Below, in pieces: positions 18,006 to 26,313 of a stretch of 64,000 nucleotides of DNA; within the stretch, counting starts at the first letter, position 1; each line of letters begins with the position of its first letter. The DNA is taken from the NCBI RefSeq assembly GCF_040629175.1, contig NZ_JBEXUX010000049.1:14354-78353 (forward strand), in the 5' to 3' direction. The position numbers and the translations under genes were made by a program. The stretch comes from Embleya sp040629175. Its GTDB lineage: Bacteria > Actinomycetota > Actinomycetes > Streptomycetales > Streptomycetaceae. The notes under the pieces were generated by a model that saw nothing but the letters and a program-made list of their open reading frames with translations, ran no database searches and had not been told where the DNA came from.

Positions 18006-18254
18006 TCAGGACGTGTCGGCCAAGGCCGCAGGGGACACGGGGGACGCGGGGGGCGTGGGGGACGCGGGAGTCGGCGGGTTAGGCGCCACGGGCGCGGTGG
18101 GGCTGATCGGCACCGGGACCGGGGTGGGCCGCGGTCCGTCCGAGTCGTGGGTGAAGTGCAGGATCAACGTGACCACCAGGCCGATCACGATCACGGCCAC
18201 TCCGACGAGCGCCTGGATGGTCTCGCGATGCGGGGGGCGTCGTTTCTCGGACAT
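18006..18254 (-). CDS. Small single-pass membrane protein with Pro-rich tail
   Basis: An 82 aa protein with a short basic N terminus (EKRRPPHRE), one transmembrane helix (about 15-35, LVGVAVIVIGLVVTLILHF) and a Pro/Thr/Ser/Ala-rich tail that would lie outside the membrane. No family is recognised. It is on the same strand as the ArsR-like operon but separated from it by that operon's operators, so it is probably its own unit. The start ATG at 18254 lacks a strong ribosome site. Confidence 0.6.
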   Translation of the reverse strand: MSEKRRPPHRETIQALVGVAVIVIGLVVTLILHFTHDSDGPRPTPVPVPISPTAPVAPNPPTPASPTPPASPVSPAALADTS

Positions 18255-18460
18255 AGCGCCACGTTAGGCATGTCGGACGCGGGTCGGCAGGGAAAGCGCA
18301 CGACTTTCGCCGCAGGTGTCGGCATACGTCCGGTCGATGGCTCCCCACCTGCGGGTTTCCGCGAGGAGATAACGTGGCGCACGCGCCGTCCGGTGCATGG
18401 CCGAGGCCGGATCCGGGCAGCGGTCCCCTTTTGTGCTCCGCCCAGCCCGTGAGGAAATTC

Positions 18461-20200
18461 GTGGACAAGCCCGTCCTGCTGACCGTCGACGACGATCCGG
18501 CCGTGTCCCGTGCGGTCGCCCGCGACCTGCGGCGGCAGTACGGCGACCGGCACCGCATCGTGCGCGCCGAATCCGGCGCCCAGGCGCTGGAGGCGCTGGC
18601 CGAACTGCACGAGCGGGGCGAACAGGTCGCGGTGCTGATCGCCGACCAACGCATGCCACAGATGGACGGGGTCGCCTTCCTGGAACAGGCCGCGCATCTG
18701 TACCCGCGTGCGAAACGGGTGCTGCTGACCGCCTACGCGGACACCGGCGCGGCGATCCGGGCGATCAACGACGTGGACATCGACCACTACCTGCTCAAGC
18801 CGTGGGATCCACCGGAGGAACGGCTGTACCCGGTACTGGACTCGCTGATCACCGCGTGGGAGACCGCGCCGGTGCCGGACGAGAGCTGGGCCACCGTGAT
18901 CGGCGCCCGATTCTCCGCGCCCTCCTTCGAGTTGCGCGACTTCCTCGCCAACAACGGGGTGCCGTATCGCTGGTACGACGTCACCCAGGCCGAGGCGCGC
19001 CGGCTGATGCGTGAGACCGGCACCACCGAGGCCGACGTGCCGGTGGTGATCGCGCCGGACTCGACCGTGTTGCGGGCCCCGTCCAAGGGCGAACTGGCCG
19101 AGTACGTCGGCCTGTCCGTGACCGCCTCCGGCGACCTGTACGACGTGGTGATCGTCGGCGGCGGCCCGGCCGGCCTCGGCGCGGCGGTGTACGCGGCCAG
19201 CGAGGGGCTGCGCACACTGCTGGTGGAGCGCCAGGCCACCGGTGGCCAGGCCGGGCAGAGTTCGCGGATCGAGAACTATCTCGGCTTCCCGGACGGCATC
19301 TCCGGCTCGCAGTTCATCGGCCGGGCCCGCCGCCAGGCGCTCAAGTTCGGCGCCGAGATGGTCAGTACGCGCGACGTGACCGAACTGCACGTGGACGGCG
19401 AGGTGCGCACCATCTCGTGCGACGGCGACATCGTCGCCCGGGGCCATGCGGTGGTGCTCGCCACCGGCGTGTCCTATCGCACCCTGGAGGCGCCGGGCCT
19501 GGCCGAACTCACCGACCGCGGCGTTTACTACGGTGCGGCGCTGACCACCGGCCCGGACACCCGCGACCAGGACGTCTACATTGTCGGCGCGGCCAACTCG
19601 GCCGGTCAGGCCGCGGTGTTCTTCGCCCGCTATGCCCGCCGGGTGATCATCCTGGTGCGCGGTGCGGGCCTGGAGGCGTCCATGTCGCACTACCTGATCG
19701 AGCAGTTGGCGCAGATCCCCAACATCGAGGTGCGCGTGCGCACCGAGGTCTCCCACGCGCACGGCACCGGTCGGCTGCGCGAACTCACCCTGCGCGACCG
19801 CGACTCCGGCAAGGAGGAGACGGTCCCCGCGTCCTGGTTGTTCGTCTTCATCGGTGCCAGCCCGCGCACCGCGTGGCTGGACGGCAGCGGCGTGCGCCGC
19901 GACCGGGAGGGCTACATCCTCACCGGCAGCGAACTCCTCGACGACTGCGACGGCGAACTCGACGGCTGGAGTCGGCCGCCGTTCGTCCAGGAGACCGCCG
20001 TGCCGGGCGTGTTCGCCGCCGGCGACTCGCGCGCGGCCTCGGTCAAGCGGGTCGCGTCGGCGGTCGGCGAAGGTGCGATGACGGTGATGTTGGTGCACCG
20101 CTACCTGGACACGTTGGGCGCCCGGAGGGACTCCGCGGATTCCGCAGGTTCCGCGAATTCCCCGGATTCCCGCACCCCGGCGACGGAGGGCTCGCGATGA
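18461..20200 (+). CDS. Receiver-glutaredoxin-like-thioredoxin reductase-like fusion flavoprotein
   Basis: A 579 aa three-part protein. Residues 1-135 are a response-regulator receiver (acidic DDD at 10-12, phospho-acceptor D62 in LIADQRMPQMDG, K113 in YLLKPW). Residues about 143-215 look like a glutaredoxin fold, but the usual CPYC is replaced by SAPS. From 228 on is a thioredoxin-reductase-like FAD/NAD(P) domain (IVGGGPAGLGAA; ATGGQAGQSSRIENYLGFP). Where true thioredoxin reductase has its CxxC, this protein reads VYYGAALTTG, so it cannot perform classical disulfide exchange. The GTG at 18461 is chosen because GAGGA precedes it by 5 nt; GTG 18449 is an alternative. The stop overlaps the next gene, a cNMP-domain kinase, by 4 nt (ATGA). 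The pair probably forms a redox signalling system. Confidence 0.9.
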   Translation: MDKPVLLTVDDDPAVSRAVARDLRRQYGDRHRIVRAESGAQALEALAELHERGEQVAVLIADQRMPQMDGVAFLEQAAHLYPRAKRVLLTAYADTGAAIRAINDVDIDHYLLKPWDPPEERLYPVLDSLITAWETAPVPDESWATVIGARFSAPSFELRDFLANNGVPYRWYDVTQAEARRLMRETGTTEADVPVVIAPDSTVLRAPSKGELAEYVGLSVTASGDLYDVVIVGGGPAGLGAAVYAASEGLRTLLVERQATGGQAGQSSRIENYLGFPDGISGSQFIGRARRQALKFGAEMVSTRDVTELHVDGEVRTISCDGDIVARGHAVVLATGVSYRTLEAPGLAELTDRGVYYGAALTTGPDTRDQDVYIVGAANSAGQAAVFFARYARRVIILVRGAGLEASMSHYLIEQLAQIPNIEVRVRTEVSHAHGTGRLRELTLRDRDSGKEETVPASWLFVFIGASPRTAWLDGSGVRRDREGYILTGSELLDDCDGELDGWSRPPFVQETAVPGVFAAGDSRAASVKRVASAVGEGAMTVMLVHRYLDTLGARRDSADSAGSANSPDSRTPATEGSR

Positions 20201-21624
20201 GTGTGTGCGACGTGTTGCCGCCCGAGGAACTGCGCACGCTGTTCCTGTTCGAGAAACTCCCGGACGAACACCTGAACTGGCTGTGTGCGCACGGCAAGGT
20301 CAAGGCGTTCCCGGCGAACACCACGCTCTACCACGAGGGCGACCCCGGCGAGTGCTTCTTCGTGTTGCTCTCCGGCGAGGTCACGATGAACCGCATGGTG
20401 CGCGGCGGCGAGCTGGAGGTGCACCGCTCGTCGATGCGCGGCGCCTACGTCGGCGCCGCGCTCGCCCTGGACGGCAGCGGCAACGACGGCGCCACGCCGG
20501 CCGTGCACGCGTACGGCAACACCGCGCGCACGCACGTCGACTCGACCTTCTTCGTGCTGCCGGCGGCCGAACTGGCGCAGGCCTTCACCGAGTGGTTCCC
20601 GATGGCCGCGCACCTGGTCGCGGGCATGTTCCTGGGCGCGCGCCGCAACGGCTCGGCGGTCGGGCAGCGCGAGCGCATGGTGGCCCTGGGCACGCTCACC
20701 GCCGGGCTCACCCACGAGTTGGGCAACCCGGCGGCGGCAGCCGAACGGGCCGCCGCGAACCTGCGGATCCGGCTGGGCGAATTGCGCTCGGCCCGAGCCG
20801 AGTTGGCCCGCGCCGGGGCGACCGCCGAGGCGCTCGCGGCGCTGGATCGCTTGCAGGCCGAGGTGTTGGCCCACCGCGGCGCCGAGGCGCCGCGGCTGCG
20901 ACCGCTGGAGTTCGCCGACCGGACCGACGAAGTGGCCGAGATCTTCGAGGACTTGGGCGTCGAGGATGCGTACGAGACGGCCCCGTCGTTCGTGAACGTG
21001 GGTCTGTACCAGGACTGGGCCCGGGACGCGGGCGCCGCGCTCGGTCCGGCCGCGCGCCCCGGATTGACCTGGCTCGCCGCCAACCTGGAGGGCGAGGCGC
21101 TGCTCGACGAGGTCGCCGACGCACTCGGCCGGATCACCGAACTGCTCTCCGCCGCCGGGCAGTACACCCAGATGGACCGGGCCCCCTACCAGGAGACCGA
21201 CCTGCGCAAGGGCCTGGACAGCACGGTGGCCATGTTGGCCGGCCCGCTGCGCGACATCCGGGTCGAGCGCGAGTACGCCGAGGACCTGCCGAAGATCCAG
21301 GCGTATCCGGCCGAGCTCAACCAGGTGTGGACCAACCTGATCGACAACGCCGCCGACGCGATGGCCGGCCACGGCACGCTGACCCTGCGGGCCCGCGCGG
21401 ACGCGGCGTCGGTGGTGATCGAGGTCGAGGACGACGGCCCCGGCATCCCACGCGACATCCAGGACCGGATCTTCGAGCCGTTCTTCACCACCAAGGCACT
21501 GGGCGAGGGCACCGGACTGGGCCTGGACATCTCGTACCGGATCATCGTCGAACGCCACGACGGCACGGTCACGGTCGACTCCGAACCCGGCCGCACCACC
21601 TTCCGGATCACGCTGCCGAGATAG
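20197..21624 (+). CDS. Histidine kinase with N-terminal cyclic-nucleotide-binding domain
   Basis: A 475 aa soluble sensor kinase with no membrane segments. Residues about 15-135 form a cNMP-binding-like beta barrel (FLFEKLPDEHLNWLC, FPANTTLYHEGDPGECFFVLLSGEV). A phosphoacceptor helix follows with H173 in TAGLTHELGNP, then a HATPase domain with NLIDNAADAM (N box), DDGPGIP (G1), FEPFFTTK (F box) and GTGLGL (G2). ATG 20197 overlaps the stop of the REC-TrxR gene. The natural phosphotransfer partner is the receiver domain of that upstream protein, which would put redox enzyme activity under kinase control. Ligand of the sensor domain unknown. Confidence 0.92.
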   Translation: MSVCDVLPPEELRTLFLFEKLPDEHLNWLCAHGKVKAFPANTTLYHEGDPGECFFVLLSGEVTMNRMVRGGELEVHRSSMRGAYVGAALALDGSGNDGATPAVHAYGNTARTHVDSTFFVLPAAELAQAFTEWFPMAAHLVAGMFLGARRNGSAVGQRERMVALGTLTAGLTHELGNPAAAAERAAANLRIRLGELRSARAELARAGATAEALAALDRLQAEVLAHRGAEAPRLRPLEFADRTDEVAEIFEDLGVEDAYETAPSFVNVGLYQDWARDAGAALGPAARPGLTWLAANLEGEALLDEVADALGRITELLSAAGQYTQMDRAPYQETDLRKGLDSTVAMLAGPLRDIRVEREYAEDLPKIQAYPAELNQVWTNLIDNAADAMAGHGTLTLRARADAASVVIEVEDDGPGIPRDIQDRIFEPFFTTKALGEGTGLGLDISYRIIVERHDGTVTVDSEPGRTTFRITLPR

Positions 21625-21630
21625 CGCGTG

Positions 21631-21706
21631 GGCCCGGCGGGCGCGTGCTCGCCGGGCCGCGTCGCGCGGTGTCGCCCGGGCCGCGCCGTCGGCGGCGGCC
21701 CGGGCG
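21631..21706. terminator. Two GC-rich hairpins between convergent genes
   Basis: Hairpin 1 has 9 bp arms GGCCCGGCG (21631-21639) and CGCCGGGCC (21650-21658). Hairpin 2 has 12 bp arms CGCCCGGGCCGC (21673-21684) and GCGGCCCGGGCG (21695-21706). They fill the 88 bp between the kinase stop and the MazF stop and probably stop transcription from both sides. Confidence 0.6.
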
Positions 21707-21712
21707 GCGGCC

Positions 21713-22030
21713 TCACAGGCCCAGGACGGCCCGCAGCGCCACGTCGACCTGTTCCATCTCGTCGGGCGTGACATCGCCCAGATAGGTGCCCTGTTCGAAG
21801 CGGCCGTGTCGGGACGTGTACAGGTCGGGGGCCAGCACGACGCCGTTGACGGGCGTGGTGATCCGGACCGTGACCAGCGACTCCCGGCGGTCGCCGACGG
21901 TGTCCACCAGCGCGCACAGCGCCGCGCCGGGGTGCAGCGCGGCGACGTGGTCGTTCTGCACGATCATGAAGGTGCGTTCGCGGCCGACGGTGGGGATCGT
22001 CCACACCTGGCCACGCCTCAGCGGCCGCAT
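21713..22030 (-). CDS. PemK/MazF-like endoribonuclease toxin
   Basis: A 105 aa protein of the CcdB/PemK fold. It starts RPLRRGQVWTIP, has FMIVQNDHVAAL in the second strand, and TPVNGVVLAPDLYTS and DEMEQVDVALRAVLGL at the end, matching the MazF layout and length. MazF toxins cut mRNA at short motifs. No usual MazE-size antitoxin is next to it; only a 38-codon frame overlaps its start (22018-22134). The toxin may be solitary, degenerate, or controlled by a minimal partner. The conserved arginine after the first strand is not clearly placed, so activity is uncertain. Confidence 0.8.
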   Translation of the reverse strand: MRPLRRGQVWTIPTVGRERTFMIVQNDHVAALHPGAALCALVDTVGDRRESLVTVRITTPVNGVVLAPDLYTSRHGRFEQGTYLGDVTPDEMEQVDVALRAVLGL

Positions 22031-22134
22031 CGCTCCGCCCCTGTCCGGCCCGAGACGGCGACGACCGGCCGACCATTGCGCGTTGTCCGTGTGGAACGGT
22101 CGGGGTCGGGGACGAAGCGGTTGCCGGTAGCCAT
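22018..22134 (-). CDS. Possible tiny ORF overlapping the MazF-like gene
   Basis: A 38-codon frame (starting MATGNRFVPDPDRST) ends 13 nt inside the MazF-like gene, the overlap pattern often seen in antitoxin-toxin pairs. It is rich in Arg/Thr and has no AbrB or RHH signature; the ribosome site before ATG 22134 is weak. It is listed only because of its position. It may be leader sequence rather than a gene. Confidence 0.25.
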   Translation of the reverse strand: MATGNRFVPDPDRSTRTTRNGRPVVAVSGRTGAERCGR

Positions 22135-22410
22135 GGCATCAGTCGTACCAGACGCGGCGGTACCCGAATTGCCATCGGGGGGCGCGTTCGCCGCCGGCGG
22201 AGCGATTCGCCCGATTCATCGGCTCCGCAGTGCACTTGGGCGGGCCTACCTGTTCGGGTTCCGGGTCGCGTCCCGGTCGCGACCCCCGGTCGGCCGGCGG
22301 TCGGATCGCGGTCGGTTCGGCGAGGGCCGCGCAGATCCCTCGCACGAGCGAGGCGGCGGCGGGGGATCAGCCGCGACACTGTCGGTACACACCACCCGGG
22401 AGCAAGCCGC

Positions 22411-23634
22411 ATGTCCGACCACCTCGCCGAGCGCGGCGCCGACCGGCACGTTCGTGACCGGGCCAAACACACGCTGGGCATCCTGCGCCGGACCGACCCG
22501 CAGGTCCTGGACCTGATGATCGCGCTGATGGTGCAGTTCATGGTGTCGCTGCCGTTCCTGGTCGCGCTGCGTTCGCCCTACCGGATCGGATTCCTGCTGC
22601 TGAGCGGCACCGCGATCCCGCTGATCTGGCGACGTCGGCAACCGTTCGCGGTCGCGTGTGTGGTGGCGCTGTTCACGGTGCCGGTGTCGCTGCACCATCG
22701 ACCCGGTCAGCCCTTCCAGTTCGGCATGACGATCGCCATCTACACGGTGTTCGCGCTCGGTCGGCGCTGGGAGCGGATCACCGTGGCGGTGTTGGCGCTG
22801 CCGATCACGCTGTTCGTGGAAAACTTCAAGAATCAGCCGGTACAACAGGCCACTTTCGACGTCCTGGCCCTGACCGCGGCCGCCGCGTTCGGACTTGCCA
22901 CTCGGCACCGCACCGCCTACATCGCCGGGATCGAGGAGCGCACCCGCCGACTGGAGCACGAACGGGACCTGGAGATCCGCCGCGCGGACGCCGAGGTGGC
23001 CCGGGCCGCCGCGCGCGAACGGGCCAGGATCGCCCGGGACATGCACGACATCCTGGCGCACGCGGTGAGCCTGATGACCGTGCAGGCCGAGGCCGGGCCG
23101 GTGGTGGTGCGCAGCGATCCGGCCCGCGCGGAGGCCGCGTTCGACGCGATCGCCGACGCCGGGCGCGACGCGATGGTGCAACTCCGGCGGATCCTGGGCA
23201 CGCTCAAGGAGGACGACGAGGCCGGCGCCCGGGCGCCGCAGCCCACCGTCGCCAACATCGCCGACCTGGTCGCCGAGGTCGGCCGCACCGACCTGCGGGT
23301 GGTCTACGAGAGTGTCGGCATGCGCCGACCGCTGCGCTCGGACGCGGAGATCGCCGCGTACCGTGTCGTCCAGGAGGCGCTGACCAACACGGTCCGGCAC
23401 GCGCACGCCACCACGGTGGTGGTGCGGCTCGAATGGGGCGAGGACACGATGAGGATCACCATCACCGACGACGGCCGAGGCGGGCGACCGCGACCGGGCG
23501 GCGGACACGGGCTGATCGGCATCCGTGAGCGGGCGACGGCGTGCGGTGGCAGCGTGACGACCGGGCCGCGGGTGACCGGGCCGGGCTTCGAGGTTGCGTT
23601 GCGGATCCCACTCGATTCGGTATGGGCCTCGTGA
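22411..23634 (+). CDS. NarL-type membrane sensor histidine kinase
   Basis: A 407 aa kinase. About four to five hydrophobic segments lie between residues 33 and 165, then a coiled linker (EERTRRLEHERDLEIRRADAEVARAA) leads into a HisKA_3 domain with the phosphoacceptor H212 in ARDMHDILAHAVSLM. The HATPase domain includes EALTNTVRHAHA and DDGRGG, with HGLIGIRERA at the end. There is no extracytoplasmic sensor domain, so it probably senses membrane state or an intramembrane signal. ATG 22411 follows GGGAG. Its stop overlaps the start of the response regulator, giving a coupled pair. Confidence 0.93.
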   Translation: MSDHLAERGADRHVRDRAKHTLGILRRTDPQVLDLMIALMVQFMVSLPFLVALRSPYRIGFLLLSGTAIPLIWRRRQPFAVACVVALFTVPVSLHHRPGQPFQFGMTIAIYTVFALGRRWERITVAVLALPITLFVENFKNQPVQQATFDVLALTAAAAFGLATRHRTAYIAGIEERTRRLEHERDLEIRRADAEVARAAARERARIARDMHDILAHAVSLMTVQAEAGPVVVRSDPARAEAAFDAIADAGRDAMVQLRRILGTLKEDDEAGARAPQPTVANIADLVAEVGRTDLRVVYESVGMRRPLRSDAEIAAYRVVQEALTNTVRHAHATTVVVRLEWGEDTMRITITDDGRGGRPRPGGGHGLIGIRERATACGGSVTTGPRVTGPGFEVALRIPLDSVWAS

Positions 23635-24305
23635 TGCCGATCAGCGTGGTGGTGGCCGACGACCAAGGGCTGGTGCGCAGCGGCTTCGCGATGATCCTGG
23701 ACGCGCAGCCGGACATCTCGGTGGTGGCCGAGGCGGGCGACGGCCTGGAGGCGGTCGAGGCGGTTCGTGCGTACCGGCCCGACGTATTGCTCCTGGACAT
23801 CCGGATGCCCAGGATGGACGGCATCGAGGCGGCCCGGGTGTTGTCGGCCGAGGCGCCGGGATGTCGGATCGTCATGCTGACCACGTTCGATGTGGACGAG
23901 TACGTCTACGACGCGCTGTACGCGGGCGCGGCCGGCTTTCTGCTCAAGGACGTGCGCCGGGACGATCTGGTGCACGCGGTGCGGATGGTGGCGAGCGGCG
24001 AGGCGCTGCTCGCGCCGTCGGTGACCCGACGGCTGATCGCCGACTACACGCGCCGACTACCCCGTACGGAGGCCCCGGCCGAACCGTCCGAGCGGCTGGC
24101 CGTGTTGACCACGCGCGAGCGTGAGACGATGCGCTGCCTGGCGCTGGGGATGTCCAACGCGGAGATAGCCGAGGCGCTGGTGGTCAGCGAACATACGGTG
24201 AAGACGCACGTCAGCAGCATTTTGGGGAAGCTCGGGCTGCGCGATCGGGTGCACGCGGTGATCTGCGCGTACGAGACGGGCCTGGCCGTCCCGGGCCTGA
24301 ATTGA
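23634..24305 (+). CDS. LuxR/NarL-family response regulator
   Basis: A 223 aa partner of the upstream kinase. The receiver has DD at 9-10, phospho-acceptor D55 (LLLDIRMPRMDG), the T at TTFD and K in GFLLKD. The output is a LuxR-type helix-turn-helix at about 155-215 (LTTRERETMRCLALGMSNAEIAEAL, SEHTVKTHVSSILGKLGLRDR). Start ATG 23634 overlaps the kinase TGA; GTG 23631 is also possible. Targets are not evident from the neighbours. Confidence 0.94.
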   Translation: MPISVVVADDQGLVRSGFAMILDAQPDISVVAEAGDGLEAVEAVRAYRPDVLLLDIRMPRMDGIEAARVLSAEAPGCRIVMLTTFDVDEYVYDALYAGAAGFLLKDVRRDDLVHAVRMVASGEALLAPSVTRRLIADYTRRLPRTEAPAEPSERLAVLTTRERETMRCLALGMSNAEIAEALVVSEHTVKTHVSSILGKLGLRDRVHAVICAYETGLAVPGLN

Positions 24306-24500
24306 CCCCCGCGCGAGCGGTGCGCGGGCCGTCGACTCGCTCGCTCGGGTGAGGTCCGCGAGATTTCTCCGTCCTACAGGGGGAGTACGTGGGCTTGCGG
24401 AAACGGTTCGTACAGCCGATGCGCTGCACGGCCCCTACGGCGAATCCTGGTGGGGCCCGAGGGATTGTCCCGTCGGGCGCTTCGAACGGGGGAGCGCGCC

Positions 24501-24923
24501 ATGAGCGATGTCCTGCAGCAGACGCCCAACGAGCTCTACCTGCGATTGAGCGACTGCACGATGCGGGTGGGCAAGGGTTCGCGTGGGCGACCGGCGCTCG
24601 AGGTGTACACCGGCTACCGGCTGATCGACGTGGCCGTGGCCGGCGCCGCGCTGGGGCCGAGGCTGCTGCGCGGCGCGCTGCGCTCCGCACGCGGCGAACC
24701 GGCGTGGGCGCTCGCGTGGGGCGTGTTGCCGGACGACGGCGTGCCGCCGCAGGTCGAGTTCCGACGCGGCCGGTTCGTGTTGCAGGCACCGGCGACGATC
24801 TTCGCCGAGCGGTTCTGGGTGGCCGCCGTCCCGGGCGTCTACCGCTCCTTGACGGTGCGCACGGAAGGCGACGCGCTCGGCGAGGGCGGGCGGCTCGGTC
24901 GGATGCGGACGCCGCGGTTGTGA
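24501..24923 (+). CDS. Hypothetical protein (140 aa)
   Basis: Not recognised. The 140 aa product is basic, lacks a signal peptide or obvious membrane helix, and shows mixed alpha/beta character (ELYLRLSDCTMRVG, ALEVYTGYRLIDVAVAG, PQVEFRRGRFVLQA, FWVAAVPGVYRSLTVRTEG). It begins at ATG 24501 after GGGGGAG. It lies 195 bp downstream of the response regulator on the same strand and could be in the same transcript or a target. Confidence 0.65.
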   Translation: MSDVLQQTPNELYLRLSDCTMRVGKGSRGRPALEVYTGYRLIDVAVAGAALGPRLLRGALRSARGEPAWALAWGVLPDDGVPPQVEFRRGRFVLQAPATIFAERFWVAAVPGVYRSLTVRTEGDALGEGGRLGRMRTPRL

Positions 24924-25282
24924 GGGCGTCGGCGAGTGCGGACCGGGCCCGGCTTCCGGGTCGGGTTCGGTGAGGTGCCGGCCGCGCCATTGATTCCGTA
25001 CACCCCGCCCCGCTGAACACCTCGGCGGCGAACGGAAACCCGGCCCCGTCGAGTCCGACGGAGTCGGCCCGGAAGGCGTTGTCCGGCGGCACCCGGAAGT
25101 TGGTCGGGTCGTGCTCGTCGGTGCTTCGGCTCGTTCCGGTGCCGTCGGCGGGTCGGATCCGGCTGCGGCAGCCACCGGTCGGTTCCGGCCCGGCGCCAAG
25201 CTGTGGCCGACCTTTCGGGGAAGTGGCTGCGGGGCGGGGGTACGGCTGGGAACGGGGGCGGCCCGCTTCGGTGTGGGCTCGG
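24924..25282. other. Intergenic region with a possible decayed coding fragment
   Basis: This 359 bp lies between convergent genes. On the minus strand, from about 25110 down to 24990, one frame has good GC3 and reads as ordinary protein (VPPDNAFRADSVGLDG, then AGFPFAAEVFSG) before breaking into low-quality sequence. It has no start with a ribosome site and no recognisable family, so it is at most a remnant. Confidence 0.3.
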
Positions 25283-25939
25283 TCAGGTGGCGTGGGCGAC
25301 CGGGCAGCCGCCGGTCAGCCGGGAGAGGAAGGCGTTGGGGTCGTAGTAGTGCTCGACCTCGACGAGCTTGAGGTCTTCGCTGACCTTGGCCACGCTCATG
25401 CCGAACATCTCGATGGTCTCGCCGTTCGGTCGGAAGCCCTTGTATTCGCCCGTGTAGCTGCCCCAGTGTCGCCACTTGAAGGCGATCACGGGCGGCGGGG
25501 ACAGGACTTCGAGGACCTCCCAGTAGAAGCCCTCGGGGAACGCGGTGTGGAAGATGTGGTGTGAGGACTCGAAGCTCTCCCCACCCGGCGAATAGAAGAT
25601 GCTGTCGCCGATCAGGATGTTGTAGCTGCCCTGGTCGACGATGTCCTGCGCGCTTGCCCACGGGCCGCCGTTGACGTTCGTGCGGAATCGCTCGGTGGCC
25701 ATCGAGACCCAGGTCTTCGGGTCCCCCTTGTGCGAGACCTCCATCTCGAAGACCTGCACGAGGCTCTCGACGATCGCCTCCAGCGAGTCGGGTGCGTGCT
25801 GCGTGCTGCGCTGTCCCGGCATCACCGTGTGCGAGAGGTGGTAGTCGGGGGCCTCTTCGCGCCAGTCGGCGGGGGCCGCCGCGGCGACGACGGCGTCCCG
25901 TCCCTGGAGCCAGAGCGGAGTCGCGGGGGAAGTCGACAC
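25283..25939 (-). CDS. SnoaL/NTF2-like protein
   Basis: The 218 aa protein belongs to the NTF2 cone-fold superfamily; SnoaL-like members are polyketide cyclases, epoxide hydrolases or binding proteins. Visible features are the long N-terminal helix (DSLEAIVESLVQVFEMEV), IFYSPGGESFESSHHIFHTAFP and the terminal strand KLVEVEHYYDPNAFLSRLTGG. The GTG at 25939 is selected with AAGGACGG 8 nt upstream. A 15 bp inverted repeat lies 73-87 bp upstream. It is not adjacent to polyketide synthase genes, so a catabolic or oxidative role is as likely as cyclisation. Confidence 0.85.
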   Translation of the reverse strand: MSTSPATPLWLQGRDAVVAAAAPADWREEAPDYHLSHTVMPGQRSTQHAPDSLEAIVESLVQVFEMEVSHKGDPKTWVSMATERFRTNVNGGPWASAQDIVDQGSYNILIGDSIFYSPGGESFESSHHIFHTAFPEGFYWEVLEVLSPPPVIAFKWRHWGSYTGEYKGFRPNGETIEMFGMSVAKVSEDLKLVEVEHYYDPNAFLSRLTGGCPVAHAT

Positions 25940-26313
25940 GTGTTTTCCGTCCTTCGTTGCCGGCGGCAGCGCTCGGTGGCGCGCGCCGTCCGGAGGGGAA
26001 CGGGGGCGATCCTGACTCACTGTCAGACCAGGCGCAACCTTCCGTGGTGCCGGCCGGTGCCCCACCCCTGGCCGGATTCGATCGGCCTTGCCGGATGGAA
26101 TCCGGCCAATCGGAGGGCATGACCGACTCCCGGGCATACGGGGACTGTTCACGTGTCGACATGCACGCCGATGCAGGTCGGCGGGGCAACCGCCGGTGTG
26201 CGGCCGGTGTTTCGCGGGCCGGTCGGGCAGCACGGGCCGCATGATTTCGGCAGCGGCGCGTGTGCGCAATATTTTGCCTACGGAGCGTCAATCGCCGTTT
26301 ACCGCAAGATCGT
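25940..26313. other. Promoter region of the SnoaL-like gene
   Basis: A 374 bp gap between the LLM stop and the SnoaL start, both minus strand. Apart from the inverted repeat at 26012-26026 I see no gene or strong hairpin. An AT-rich patch near 26268-26282 (CAATATTTTGCC) is unusual for this GC-rich DNA and could be part of a promoter. Confidence 0.5.
26012..26026. promoter_or_regulatory. Inverted repeat CTGAC-N5-GTCAG upstream of the SnoaL-like gene
   Basis: CTGAC (26012-26016), spacer TCACT, GTCAG (26022-26026). It is a TetR-like operator architecture about 75 bp upstream of the start codon. The same 5-5-5 layout with identical arms occurs at 30133-30147 upstream of another gene. Confidence 0.6.
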
